Source: Dinoroseobacter sp049800835
GTDB lineage: Bacteria; Pseudomonadota; Alphaproteobacteria; Rhodobacterales; Rhodobacteraceae
Direction: 5' to 3'
DNA length: 64,000 bases
Assembly (NCBI RefSeq): GCF_049800835.1
Contig: NZ_JBNAFU010000008.1
Coordinates: forward strand, 1 to 64,000
Under the pieces are notes generated by a model. It was not told the DNA's origin. It saw nothing but the letters and a program-made list of their open reading frames with translations, and made no database searches. Of this stretch, positions 7,868 through 16,351 are shown one piece after another; position 1 is the stretch's first letter; each line of letters starts with the position of its first letter. Both the position numbers and the translations under genes were made by a program.

Positions 7868-9319
7868 GTTTGTGGGAAAGATCTTCAATGAACCGCTACT
7901 CGAATTCGGTGACAAACACAGTCACCCGGATCCGAAACTGGGTCTCAGTGATGCTGGCCCACACCAGACCTATGTCGGCGAGGTCATCAAGATTGGGGTC
8001 GTCGGAAGTTCGAAAACCATCGAAGACGCCAGAGCATTCATGGAAGCTGCGTCTGACGGGTTTGAAGGCAACACTGAGAAGCATCCAAATCTACATCCCG
8101 ACTTTCCAGGACTGAAGAACCAAAACCCTTTCAGATGTGGGTTTGAGATCGGTGAGCACTCCACAGAGGCGCTATCCAAGTCTCAATTGGACCAGGTCTT
8201 CAAGGAGCCTGATCACAAGAAGGCCGTTGAATTGGCCGTGGACATGATTTGTGAGCGGCTGCAGGTCTTGGAAGACAGTAGCGAGCGACCTGACGTTGCC
8301 ATGGTGGCGCTTCCAGTCCGGCTGATCGAAGGGTGTGGGGCGCTAAGGTTGAAGCAAAATCCACCACCGAGAAAGAAGACAGCGGCGGATCAGACGCCCC
8401 CAACTTTCGCGGCCTCCTGAAGGCTAAGGCCATGAGCCTGAGCTTCCCAATTCAGATTGTCTGGGAGGACGTTCTAGATGACAGCGCCAAGATACCAAGA
8501 ACAATAAAAGAATCTTCTGAACGAAAAATTCAGGATGAAGCCGGTCGCAGTTGGAACTTGCTGACAACGCTTTACTACAAGGGCAGCGGCCGCGTTCCAT
8601 GGCGCCGACAGCCGCATGAAGGTGAATATAAAGCCTGTTACATTGGCATCAGCTTCTATCGCGACATTGACGGCCAGCAGCTTTGGACAAGTGCTGCGCA
8701 AATGTTCGATGAGCGCGGCAAAGGGTTCATTTTGAAGGGCAGCCGAGCCCAAACCGAGAGCCGTGGCAGACACCCCTACATGGACCGGGATGATGCCTAT
8801 GATCTCGTCAAGAACGTGCTTAGCGCGTATCGCGCTCACCATAAGCACTATCCGGCTAGGGTGATAATCATGAAGACATCCCGCTTTCGTGACGAGGAGG
8901 CAGATGGGTTCTTGGAAGCACTAGACGAGTGCGGCGCCGAATTACGCGACCTTGTTTGGGTTCAAGAGCACTATTCCGCAAAGGTACTTCGAGACGGTGA
9001 CTATCCCGTGCTGCGAGGGACGTTTATTGACCTCGACGGAAAAGGGCTGCTCTACACCAACGGAAGCATTCCATATTATGGGACATACCCAGGGCAGTAC
9101 GTCCCAAACCCGCTATTGCTGTGTCCGCACGAGGCCAGCGAAAGCACCGTAACCCAAATCGCAGATGAGGTATTTTCGCTTACGAAGATCAATTGGAACT
9201 CGACCCAAATGAACCAGAAGCTCCCCATCCCGATCAGGGCTGCGAGGAAGGTTGGCGAGGTCTTGAAGTATCTGGAAGAGGGACAAACAGTGAGTTCGGA
9301 CTACCGGAAATACATATGA
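7854..9319 (+). pseudogene. short prokaryotic Argonaute (MID-PIWI), frameshifted
   Basis: Two frames together encode one short pAgo. The first, 7854-8420, gives the MID part (DPKLGLSDAGPHQ, IKIGVVGSSKTIEDARAF, HPDFPGLKNQNPFRCGFEI). The second, open from 8294 and ending at 9319, gives the PIWI part (NFRGLLKAKAM, ACYIGISFYRD, RVIIMKTSRF, PLLLCPHEASE). The natural crossing point is about 8325-8340, in a G-rich stretch; one missing base would explain it. The joined length of about 488 aa is normal for short pAgos. The first catalytic Asp of PIWI is Ser (GIS), as expected of inactive short pAgos. Start TTG 7854 or 7860 after TTGGAGG. It could be a real inactivation, a sequencing error, or a split gene using GTG 8333. 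Confidence 0.82.
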
Positions 9320-9401
9320 TGCTCTGTTTCAAGGCTTCAATTCAAAGCCCACCGGCAACCGATCGTTGTGGGGCAAGACGCCTCCCAGACGGGAGTAAAA
9401 A

Positions 9402-10511
9402 GTGAGTTTTTCGTTTTGGTTTATCGTTGGCGTTGTTGTCCTTGTCATTCTTGGAGTCTGGGCACGGAAACCGAGTAAGGCGGCTCGGCAACTCCAGCAT
9501 CCTGATGAGACCCGGCCCTCAATCAAAGCCGCAACACCCATGGGGCCTTCCCGCGCCAAGCAACGCGGATTGCGGGCTCCGGCCTCGAAGGGTTGGGAAG
9601 TCCACAAGTTTGGCGACAATGCGCCCCCGGGCGACTGGATACAGTGGAAGATTGGAAGCGGATGGTTCGACGTCCAAGGTCTCTTCAATCGCAAGGAGGC
9701 AGCAAGAGAATTTCTTCGGCTGGCAGCCCAGGCAGACGTGCGGGGCGAGCCTTTCGGGGCATTGCTTAGCCCCGAGCCGGACAACAAGCATGACACGAAC
9801 GCAATGCAGGTGGTCGGCATCCTTGGTCCGCACGAAGCGCCGACGTCACGGGTCTTCTTGGGCTATGTGCCTGCCGATGTGGCGGCCGAGGTCGCGAGCT
9901 TTCCGGAGGGGATGCCAATTGCCGTGGAAATGAAGAAGTCCCGGATCGGGGAGGTCGACGTAATATTGAACTGCGCAGGTCTATGGCCACCGGCCAAGCA
10001 GCGACGGGAGCAGGGATTTGAGAAAGCGCCATCGAAGCCTGTCACCAGAGTGAACGAGGACGCGCTCGAGAAGCTCGACGCACTAGTCGACCGGATGAAC
10101 GCGATGCCTGCCCTCACAATAAAGCAGGCGGCCGCGAGGCAGAAAACGAACCGGATCGATTTCATTGAGGACGACGAGGCTACGATTCAGCGCAAGTTGG
10201 CCGAACTGGAAGCCGACAGTTCACCTTCAGTTCTAGAGGACCCTGGCGGTATCAAACAATACGACAACGATCTCGCCAAGCAGGTGGCGATCGTAAGCGA
10301 AGGCCTCGATGGATGGGAACGCTCTGGCATGACACCTGCGCCATACTACTCCTACCGAATTGCAGTGATCCTTTCGAAGCAGAAAGAAGTTGAACGCGAA
10401 AAGGCTTTCCTAGCCGCTTGGTGCAGGCATTTTACCGAAGTAGGAATTGGCCAACGCTATGCAGATCTCGTAGAGCGAGCTCGCAAGAAGGGAGCATATC
10501 CGTCGATCTAA
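9402..10511 (+). CDS. membrane-anchored HIRAN-domain protein
   Basis: This 369-aa protein starts at GTG 9402. Residues 4-21 (FWFIVGVVVLVILGVW) form one N-terminal membrane segment. A HIRAN domain spans about 85-195 (FDVQGLFNRKEAAREFL, LLSPEPDNKHDTNAMQVVG, FLGYVPADVAAEV). The C-terminal region is helical and charged. HIRAN binds ssDNA or 3' ends in HLTF/Rad5 and occurs in prokaryotic defence contexts; a membrane-tethered form directly downstream of the pAgo pair may be part of that locus, although 82 nt separate the genes. Function is inferred only. Confidence 0.72.
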   Translation: MSFSFWFIVGVVVLVILGVWARKPSKAARQLQHPDETRPSIKAATPMGPSRAKQRGLRAPASKGWEVHKFGDNAPPGDWIQWKIGSGWFDVQGLFNRKEAAREFLRLAAQADVRGEPFGALLSPEPDNKHDTNAMQVVGILGPHEAPTSRVFLGYVPADVAAEVASFPEGMPIAVEMKKSRIGEVDVILNCAGLWPPAKQRREQGFEKAPSKPVTRVNEDALEKLDALVDRMNAMPALTIKQAAARQKTNRIDFIEDDEATIQRKLAELEADSSPSVLEDPGGIKQYDNDLAKQVAIVSEGLDGWERSGMTPAPYYSYRIAVILSKQKEVEREKAFLAAWCRHFTEVGIGQRYADLVERARKKGAYPSI

Positions 10512-10812
10512 GAATTTGCATTTGCGGACTGCTTGAAAACGCCCACCGCGAACAAATCCTTGAAGGTCCGCTATCGGGAACCTGCAATGCAGCGTTTGCT
10601 TCTCTGTCAAACGTCCGGATTGGGCCGCGATTGCCTTTGACACCGGGAACCCGAAATCAAGACAGGTTCGCTGTCTTCTAGGTCCGCAAGAAACCCGGTT
10701 TGATGAAGAATCCGTAACTACTCGTTGGTTCGAAGCCGTTGGATCGACCCCAAGCAAACATGCAAGCGCAAGACGGTGCGATAGCTGCTATATTGCAAGG
10801 GAGGAGGACACG
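10512..10812. other. gene-free interval before the ABM gene
   Basis: About 300 bp with no ORF that looks coding in either strand. The segment at 10611-10640 resembles degenerate sequence also seen near 57710-57745 (GTCCGG...TGGGCCG.GATTG). No terminator was recognised; GGAGGAGG-type ribosome-binding sequence for the next gene lies at its end. Confidence 0.4.
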
Positions 10813-11130
10813 ATGCTCAAGATTGATACAACCACCGCATGCCAGACTGTCATCACCACGTTCGAATGCTCGCCAGGCACCTGCGCTGATTTATTGGACA
10901 AGTTGCAGGGAGCCTATCGCGATTTCATCTCAAAACAGCCCGGCTTCATCTCCGCGGGTTTGCACGTAAACGACGCGCAGACGCGGATAGCAAACTATTC
11001 GCAATGGGCGAAACGTGAGGACTTTCAGGCGATGCTACGTAGTGAAGAAATGCGAGCACGGAACCGCGAGATTGCAGGGCTTGCCACACGCTTCGAGCCG
11101 GTGATGTATGAGGTGGCGGGGGTATTCTGA
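10813..11130 (+). CDS. antibiotic biosynthesis monooxygenase (ABM) domain protein
   Basis: This 105-aa single ABM ferredoxin-like domain contains the typical PGFISAGLHVNDAQTRIANYSQW strand-helix pattern and a C-terminal FEPVMYEVAGVF strand. Family members are small heme- or cofactor-independent monooxygenases (YgiN, IsdG relatives), usually dimers; the substrate cannot be predicted. The gene is monocistronic and preceded by AGGGAGGAGG about 7 nt before ATG. Confidence 0.8.
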   Translation: MLKIDTTTACQTVITTFECSPGTCADLLDKLQGAYRDFISKQPGFISAGLHVNDAQTRIANYSQWAKREDFQAMLRSEEMRARNREIAGLATRFEPVMYEVAGVF

Positions 11131-12322
11131 GAGCAGTTCGGTGCTAGAAGAACGAGTGACCGATGGACACACAGGCTTTGAGTTCGACCTTTCCAGTTTT
11201 CGCACCTGTGCGAATGTCAGCAATGCCAGCTGCAGATGCAGCATCCTAAGCCCATGATGCATGGCCGCTAAGGGCCGAGGGGACCCTAGCTTACGACTTT
11301 ACCGCTTCAGATGCTGCGCCGCATCCGAGGTCGGCTGTGAGCCCAAACTGCCGAATGCTGCAGTGTCCATCGACGGCTGCGAAGCTGAGCAAAGCTGCCA
11401 TTCAAAGCGACAGGTGAGTTTGTCCCGTGATGGATGGTGGCGATTTATTTGCGAATTCAGTATTTTGTGCAGGTTCGTGTGCAGCAGATGTTCATTTTAC
11501 CTTCGTAGAAGTTCGCGTTGTATCGTGGGCAACTGGGTCACCATGAAAGGTTGTTTCATTCAGTCATCTGACTTTTCCCGACCCTGACGTGGTGCGGGAA
11601 CATTCACCGGGGTGCCTGGCTAGTTGAACGCCAGATTATTGCCGGGTTTCAGCAGGCAATAATCCGACCGGGGGTTTTGCTCGCTGATTTGAAGGCAACT
11701 AAAAAAAGCTGCCTACCCCAACCCCGGCGTCGATAAACAACGCAGGCCCAAGACATAGCGAACTATCAGATCCAGCGTCGCTCCAGTGAAATCTTCACAT
11801 GGATTTAGGCGGAATAGATCGACGCGATCGCTTGGTCCGCATTGACCTCGTCGAAGGTGAGCGAGGAAGTATCAACCAGATAGCGCACGACCGTTCGGCT
11901 GGACACCCGGAGACTGGCTGTGAGGTCCGCCGCATTTAACAAGATCACTGAAGGTTTGCTATCACGGTCGAGAACCTTCGAAAGGTTTCCGCCGAAATGC
12001 GCGGGCAGAAGACTGGGAAGCCACACTCGGGTGAGTGTCGATGAAGCGTTCGAATATACTGAAAAGGTAAACCGCGCCTTGTTGGATCTTGCTCGATCGG
12101 CGGCCAAATCGAGAAGTGTTCGGTGGCAGAGCGGCTCCGAGCGGTGCCATTTCGATGATTGGTTCGGGAGAATGACAGATCGCACGATTGAGCGATGTTT
12201 CCTAGGTATCAGGCGCAAGTGCCACCCCACCCGGCACTAAATGCGCAGCCTATCGCTCTGTCGACGCGTCTCACAACCGAGCATCCGTCCCAACGGGGCA
12301 TCCCTTCTTTTATGCGTGTTCG
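11131..12322. other. about 1.2 kb without a convincing gene
   Basis: The track between the ABM gene and the stress island has only weak ORFs on both strands. Sequence around 11319-11400 looks like degenerate non-coding repeat material. A perfect 10-bp inverted repeat lies at 11634-11664. A 141-codon minus ORF (11805-12230) was considered doubtful. This interval marks the junction between accessory DNA and the GSR island. Confidence 0.45.
11634..11664. repeat. perfect 10-bp inverted repeat
   Basis: GATTATTGCC (11634-11643) and GGCAATAATC (11655-11664) are perfect inverted copies separated by 11 nt. No T-run follows on either strand, so it is not a canonical terminator. It could be an operator or a recombination-site remnant. 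Confidence 0.6.
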
Positions 12323-12347
12323 GGAACCGCGTGGCTGGTCATGCGTT
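12323..12347 (+). promoter_or_regulatory. EcfG-type promoter of AI-2E permease gene
   Basis: GGAAC 12323-12327, 16-bp spacer, CGTT 12344-12347. The next ATG is 8 nt beyond (12356), predicting a leaderless mRNA and excluding the in-spacer ATG at 12341 as start. Confidence 0.75.
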
Positions 12348-12355
12348 CGTCAGCT

Positions 12356-13417
12356 ATGGTGCAAACACCCTTTTCCTCGCGCGGCGCGCAACTGGCAGTG
12401 ATGTTGCTGGCACTTATCGCTGTTTTCGCAACACTGGAGTTTGCGCAGGGGCTGTTCGCACCGGTGATCGCGGCGCTGGTTGTTGGTGTTGTCGCCGGAC
12501 CGGCCGTCGACGCATTGGTTCGCTTCGGTATTCCCGAAATGGCCGCCGCCATTGCTACGATGATTGCCTTACTCTGCGGTTTTGGCCTGCTTTTTTTGGC
12601 CATTGAACCATCGTTGTCGCTCGCGGTCGCTCGGGCCCCGCTCATCTGGATCGAGCTCGAGAGCCTGCTGCGCCTTGCCCGAGATGCTGTTGCGGGCGTG
12701 CAGGAGCTTCAGGAGACCGTGGCAGATGCCCTCTCCGACGACACCCCATCCGAGGACAACGGCTCGGAAACGCCCGTTGAGATCCCAAGTCTGATGGATG
12801 CTCTGTCTTACGGACCGATGCTGCTGGCAAGCACTCTTGTCTTCGTCGGCACTCTGTTCTTTTTCCTCGGCGGTCGCGGTCATCTTTACGCCCAGATCGA
12901 ACGTACAACGGGCTGGCTAAGCCAACGGCGTCTGTGCCGTGCTGAGCGGGCGGTATCCAAATATTTTGTGACCATAACGATGATTAACGCTGGATTGGGC
13001 GTCCTTGTCGCGACCGTCATGATGGTCATAGGGCTACCACAACCGGTCCTATGGGGTCTCGGAGCATTTCTTCTCAACTACATTCTTTATCTCGGTCCGG
13101 CTCTTTTTGCAGCGGCGCTCCTACTCGCTGGTCTCGTGACATTCAACGGCGCCATGGTGTTCGTCCCAATGGGTGCGTTCTTGCTCATCAATATGATTGA
13201 GGCGAACTTTGCCACGCCGTCGCTGGTGGGGCGGAACATGTCACTCAATCCGCTTACGGTATTTTTGTCGCTGGTGTTCTGGCTTTGGTTGTGGGGACCG
13301 ATTGGCGGCCTGGTCGCTATCCCACTGCTGGTATGGGGCATGCAAATTGCGGGAACGCGTAAAGCCATTACAAGAGCCCGGGCCCGCAACGGCCCGGGCA
13401 GTTCGATCGCGGCGTAA
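12356..13417 (+). CDS. AI-2E family transporter (PerM/TqsA-like)
   Basis: This 353-aa polytopic inner-membrane protein has about seven membrane segments. The family-typical C-terminal half is visible (LPQPVLWGLGAFLLNYILYLGP, GPIGGLVAIPLLVWGMQI). An acidic soluble insertion (DDTPSEDNGSETP) occupies about residues 125-145. Family members export autoinducer-2 or act as Na+/H+ antiporters; the substrate is open. The start at 12356 was chosen because an EcfG promoter ends 8 nt before it. It converges with the BrkB gene. Confidence 0.85.
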   Translation: MVQTPFSSRGAQLAVMLLALIAVFATLEFAQGLFAPVIAALVVGVVAGPAVDALVRFGIPEMAAAIATMIALLCGFGLLFLAIEPSLSLAVARAPLIWIELESLLRLARDAVAGVQELQETVADALSDDTPSEDNGSETPVEIPSLMDALSYGPMLLASTLVFVGTLFFFLGGRGHLYAQIERTTGWLSQRRLCRAERAVSKYFVTITMINAGLGVLVATVMMVIGLPQPVLWGLGAFLLNYILYLGPALFAAALLLAGLVTFNGAMVFVPMGAFLLINMIEANFATPSLVGRNMSLNPLTVFLSLVFWLWLWGPIGGLVAIPLLVWGMQIAGTRKAITRARARNGPGSSIAA

Positions 13418-13419
13418 GG

Positions 13420-14391
13420 TCATCGGAGACCTTTCGCCTGATCCGCTTTGACCGCACCGCGTTGTCCGATCGGCTGATCGCCGCCAACAGTGTTGTCACG
13501 CCCAGTCTGCGCTTCCAGCTCGGCGTCGATCAGCGCCCCGATCAAGACGGCGAAGCTCGTGAGGAAGAGCCACATCATCAGGATGACCACGCCGGCAAGC
13601 GCACCAAACGTCTCGCTATAGCTGCCGAATGTCTGCGCATACCAAGAGAACCCGATGGTGGCCGCGATCCAGATCGCAACCGCACTCAAGGCACCAGGTG
13701 TAATCCAGCGCCATCTTGCGGCGCGACGCGATGGGGCGAAGCGGTAGAGCGCCGCGAATGCGGCAATCGCGACGAGCAGCAGGAAAGGCCAGCGCAGCAG
13801 CACCATGATATCGGCAAGCAGGCTGGTGCGAAAAAACATGTCGGCCACGATTGGCAGTGCCGCCGCGACGGTCAACGCCAATGTCATTCCGACGACCGTG
13901 CAGAGTGTGATCAGGATGCCCAAGAGCTGCAACTTGAAGAACCCGCGATCCTCGTCCTCTTCATAAGCAACGTTTAGACCGTTGATCAGATGCAGCGTGC
14001 CGCGGCTGGCAGAAAACAGGGCAAGCCCCACACCAATCACGAGCGTCCAGTTCAGGCCGCTGTTATTGGCGGCGGCAACTTCGGTGATCTGACCGCTAAC
14101 GATCTCTGCTGCGGCAGGAGGCAAGGCGTCGATCATTGGTCCAAGCTGGGTCGCGACCGCATCCGGCGTGAGGATCAGACCGGCAACGGCCACAAGTGCG
14201 GTGAGGGCCGGGAAGATCGCGAGAAGGCCGAAAAACGCGATACCGGCAGCGATCAGCGACAGCCTCGTTTCGCCAAGGCGTTGGACGATCCGTCCAGCAA
14301 CCTGACCTAATCCGCGTGGAGGGATCTCTGAGGGGCGGCTCGCACGAAGGCCAACAGAGTTGCTCGACGAGAGGCTATTTGTGTCAGTCAT
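13420..14391 (-). CDS. YihY/BrkB-family inner-membrane protein
   Basis: This 323-aa protein with six membrane segments matches YihY/virulence factor BrkB (LSLIAAGIAFFGLLAIFPALTALVAV; ASRGTLHLINGLNVAYEE; GALAGVVILMMWLFLTSFAVLIGA). Function is not established for the family; it is a common envelope protein. The start at 14391 (MTDTN) follows an AAGGA-like site. The gene is last in a leftward cluster of DUF2383, DUF883-like, holin-like and DUF3618 genes, but a terminator at 14416-14448 lies between, so it may be transcribed by read-through. Confidence 0.85.
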   Translation of the reverse strand: MTDTNSLSSSNSVGLRASRPSEIPPRGLGQVAGRIVQRLGETRLSLIAAGIAFFGLLAIFPALTALVAVAGLILTPDAVATQLGPMIDALPPAAAEIVSGQITEVAAANNSGLNWTLVIGVGLALFSASRGTLHLINGLNVAYEEDEDRGFFKLQLLGILITLCTVVGMTLALTVAAALPIVADMFFRTSLLADIMVLLRWPFLLLVAIAAFAALYRFAPSRRAARWRWITPGALSAVAIWIAATIGFSWYAQTFGSYSETFGALAGVVILMMWLFLTSFAVLIGALIDAELEAQTGRDNTVGGDQPIGQRGAVKADQAKGLR

Positions 14392-14415
14392 GTCGAAATC
14401 CTTGTTGCTCGAATG

Positions 14416-14448
14416 AAAACGGCCCCACCCCCGGGTGGGGGCGGGGCC
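14416..14448 (-). terminator. Rho-independent terminator
   Basis: On the minus strand a GC stem (12 pairs with one G-U, arms 14437-14448 and 14421-14432) has a 4-nt loop and is followed by GTTTTC. It sits between the DUF3618 gene and the BrkB gene. Confidence 0.65.
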
Positions 14449-14473
14449 GCTGAAGAAAGTGACGCGCAAAGCG

Positions 14474-15427
14474 TCAGCTGGCCTTGGCGGCGTTCGACTT
14501 GGCGGGAACGGAACCATCGGGCTTCATAGCTTCGACAGCTTCCATGGCTTTGTCAGCTGCATCCGCCACGGCGTCCTTCGCCTTCTCCTGGCCCTTAGCC
14601 ACGGCCGTTTCGGCCTGCGCTTTCAGCTTTGTGGTTTCCTCGCGAAGCACTCGGTCAGCTTCATCGAAAAGGCGATCACGATGGCCGCCGATCGTACGGT
14701 TCTCGATCTGAGTCCGCGGCAGGGCGGCAGCAATCGCGGCACCGGCGGCAAAGGCAAGTGCGCCAATCAGCAGCGGGTTCTCGTGCGCCGTCTGACGCGC
14801 AGAGGCCGCAGCTGCTTTCGCGCGGTATTGGACCTCTTCCTGCGCCTTGATGGCTGCTTCACGGGCGGCGCGGACGCGTGCCTTCGCGTCTTCGGGCAGA
14901 TTGTCGAGACCCTGTTCGACTCGCGCACGCTGGTCCTCTGCGGTTGCGTAGGCGCGATCCTTCAGGGTGGCGCCGTTTGATGCGTTATAACTGGAGTCGT
15001 AAGACATGTCAGATCCTCCTTCATAGGTTTCGGTGCCGAACCGACCCGGTGCCGCGCTATCTGCAGCGGCGAGACGGGTGTCGAATTCGGCTGTCAGGTG
15101 CGGCTCATTGTTAAAGCCGGTTGCGGTGGGGGCCTGTCGCCGGTCATAGCCAGCAGGCGTTGCGTGAGGCTGGTGTGCCGATCCGCTCAGAAGCGACTTC
15201 AGCACCATCCAGCCAAGGCCGGCCCCGGCGAGCGCCAGAGGGCCTTTGTTGTGGCGCGCAACACGACCGGCGCGCGCAGCGAGCTCCGGGCCATTTTCGG
15301 CGGCGACGGACGTGGCTGCGTCGACCAGGTGACTTGCCGTAAGCTTCTGGCCGACACCGGTCAGGCTAGCGCGAAGGGCGGCGCGATCAGCCTCCAACGC
15401 GTGTTCGATACGGGATAGATCACCCAT
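14474..15427 (-). CDS. DUF3618/DUF883-like membrane-associated stress protein
   Basis: This 317-aa protein has an N-terminal DUF3618-like helix (RIEHALEADRAALRASLTGV), a short membrane segment near 65-80 (GPLALAGAGLGWMVLKSLL), a low-complexity linker, a long Ala/Glu-rich helix, and a second membrane segment near 225-245 (NPLLIGALAFAAGAAIAAALP). Relatives are annotated as nutrient-deprivation-induced proteins in alphaproteobacteria. It overlaps the upstream holin-like gene by 8 nt and belongs to the operon driven from 16849. Confidence 0.75.
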   Translation of the reverse strand: MGDLSRIEHALEADRAALRASLTGVGQKLTASHLVDAATSVAAENGPELAARAGRVARHNKGPLALAGAGLGWMVLKSLLSGSAHQPHATPAGYDRRQAPTATGFNNEPHLTAEFDTRLAAADSAAPGRFGTETYEGGSDMSYDSSYNASNGATLKDRAYATAEDQRARVEQGLDNLPEDAKARVRAAREAAIKAQEEVQYRAKAAAASARQTAHENPLLIGALAFAAGAAIAAALPRTQIENRTIGGHRDRLFDEADRVLREETTKLKAQAETAVAKGQEKAKDAVADAADKAMEAVEAMKPDGSVPAKSNAAKAS

Positions 15428-15818
15428 CGAAAACCTCCTTCAGGACCTGCAGGTCCTTTTGCACGTTGTTGAGACTGCACTTCGGCGCGATCGCTTTGGC
15501 CTTTAGGTTGCGCATGGCCCAAGCAATCAGACCGATGGCGAGGACGCCAAGGGCAGCAGCCAGGATGAGCGCGGTCAGCCAGGGCGGCATTCCAGCGGCA
15601 GCAAGGGCGGCGACACCGGCCCAGAGAAGGGTGGCCATCGCCAGGATGGACAGGGCAACGCCGGCAAGCAGAAACGCGATGGCAACGCCCGCGCGACGGA
15701 GATTTTCGGACATCTCCTCCTTCGCGAGGGCCCATTCGTTTGAAATAAGCCGCAGGACGTTCCGGGCAATGCCCAGAACATCATTGCTGCCCGGCAGGGT
15801 TTGGTTCGGCTGTGACAT
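15420..15818 (-). CDS. phage holin family III / DUF1469-type membrane protein
   Basis: This 132-aa protein has two adjacent hydrophobic helices (about 40-65 and 72-98) preceded by a charged amphipathic helix (LISNEWALAKEEMSENLRRAG), the DUF1469 / phage_holin_3_6 layout. These are host stress proteins rather than true holins. The ATG at 15818 overlaps the upstream stop as TAATG, showing translational coupling. Operon position: third gene. Confidence 0.75.
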   Translation of the reverse strand: MSQPNQTLPGSNDVLGIARNVLRLISNEWALAKEEMSENLRRAGVAIAFLLAGVALSILAMATLLWAGVAALAAAGMPPWLTALILAAALGVLAIGLIAWAMRNLKAKAIAPKCSLNNVQKDLQVLKEVFDG

Positions 15819-16294
15819 TACACCCGGCCCCACTGGTTGCTGCCATAGTCGCCATGCATCGGATTGCCGTGGGTGGCGCGTGGCGTGGCGGGCGCGCTGG
15901 GGGTCTCCCAGTCGGGCGTCTCAGCGCGCTCGGATGCCTTCATGGCGCGTGCAGCGATGAAGCCCAGCACGGCAGCGCCGCCGAAGAAGAGCGCCGGGTT
16001 GCGCCGGGCAAAATCGGTCACGTCATGCTGCAGAGTGCCGAGATCCGCGGTGCGTACGGCATAGGCAAACTGCGTCAGGGTTTCCGACACGTGCTCCGCC
16101 GCCTGGCGGGCATAGGGATTGTCGGAGAATGCCTGGCTTGCCTCGGCAAAGCTGTCAGCCTGCGCCTCGGCGTGATCGGCGACATGATGTTTTGCCTTTT
16201 TCGAGCTTTCGTTCAGCTCCGCCATGGCGGTGTCCACGACATCCGCGGTGGCTTCCTTGGCTTTGGGCGTGTTCGATGCTTGTGTATTCGACAT
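15818..16294 (-). CDS. DUF883-like stress protein
   Basis: This 158-aa protein is a helical, Ala/Glu/His-rich N-terminal domain ending in a single membrane helix (FARRNPALFFGGAAVLGFIAARAM), the signature of DUF883/ElaB-like inner-membrane, ribosome-associated stress proteins. The ATG at 16294 is preceded by CAGGAGGAAAG, so the longer frame to 16342 was rejected. It is the second gene of the operon headed by the DUF2383 gene. Confidence 0.75.
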   Translation of the reverse strand: MSNTQASNTPKAKEATADVVDTAMAELNESSKKAKHHVADHAEAQADSFAEASQAFSDNPYARQAAEHVSETLTQFAYAVRTADLGTLQHDVTDFARRNPALFFGGAAVLGFIAARAMKASERAETPDWETPSAPATPRATHGNPMHGDYGSNQWGRV

Positions 16295-16351
16295 GGTGCT
16301 TTCCTCCTGTGTCAGGTGGGTCGTGAGAGTTGGGGGACGCAAAAGACGCTG

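Noticed and set aside
11805..12230. 141-codon minus-strand ORF with an HTH-like stretch (AADLTASLRVSSRTVVRYL)
   Set aside because: No convincing family match overall, no clear ribosome-binding site, and basic/Ser-rich composition unlike neighbouring genes; could be a decayed regulator but not supportable as a gene.
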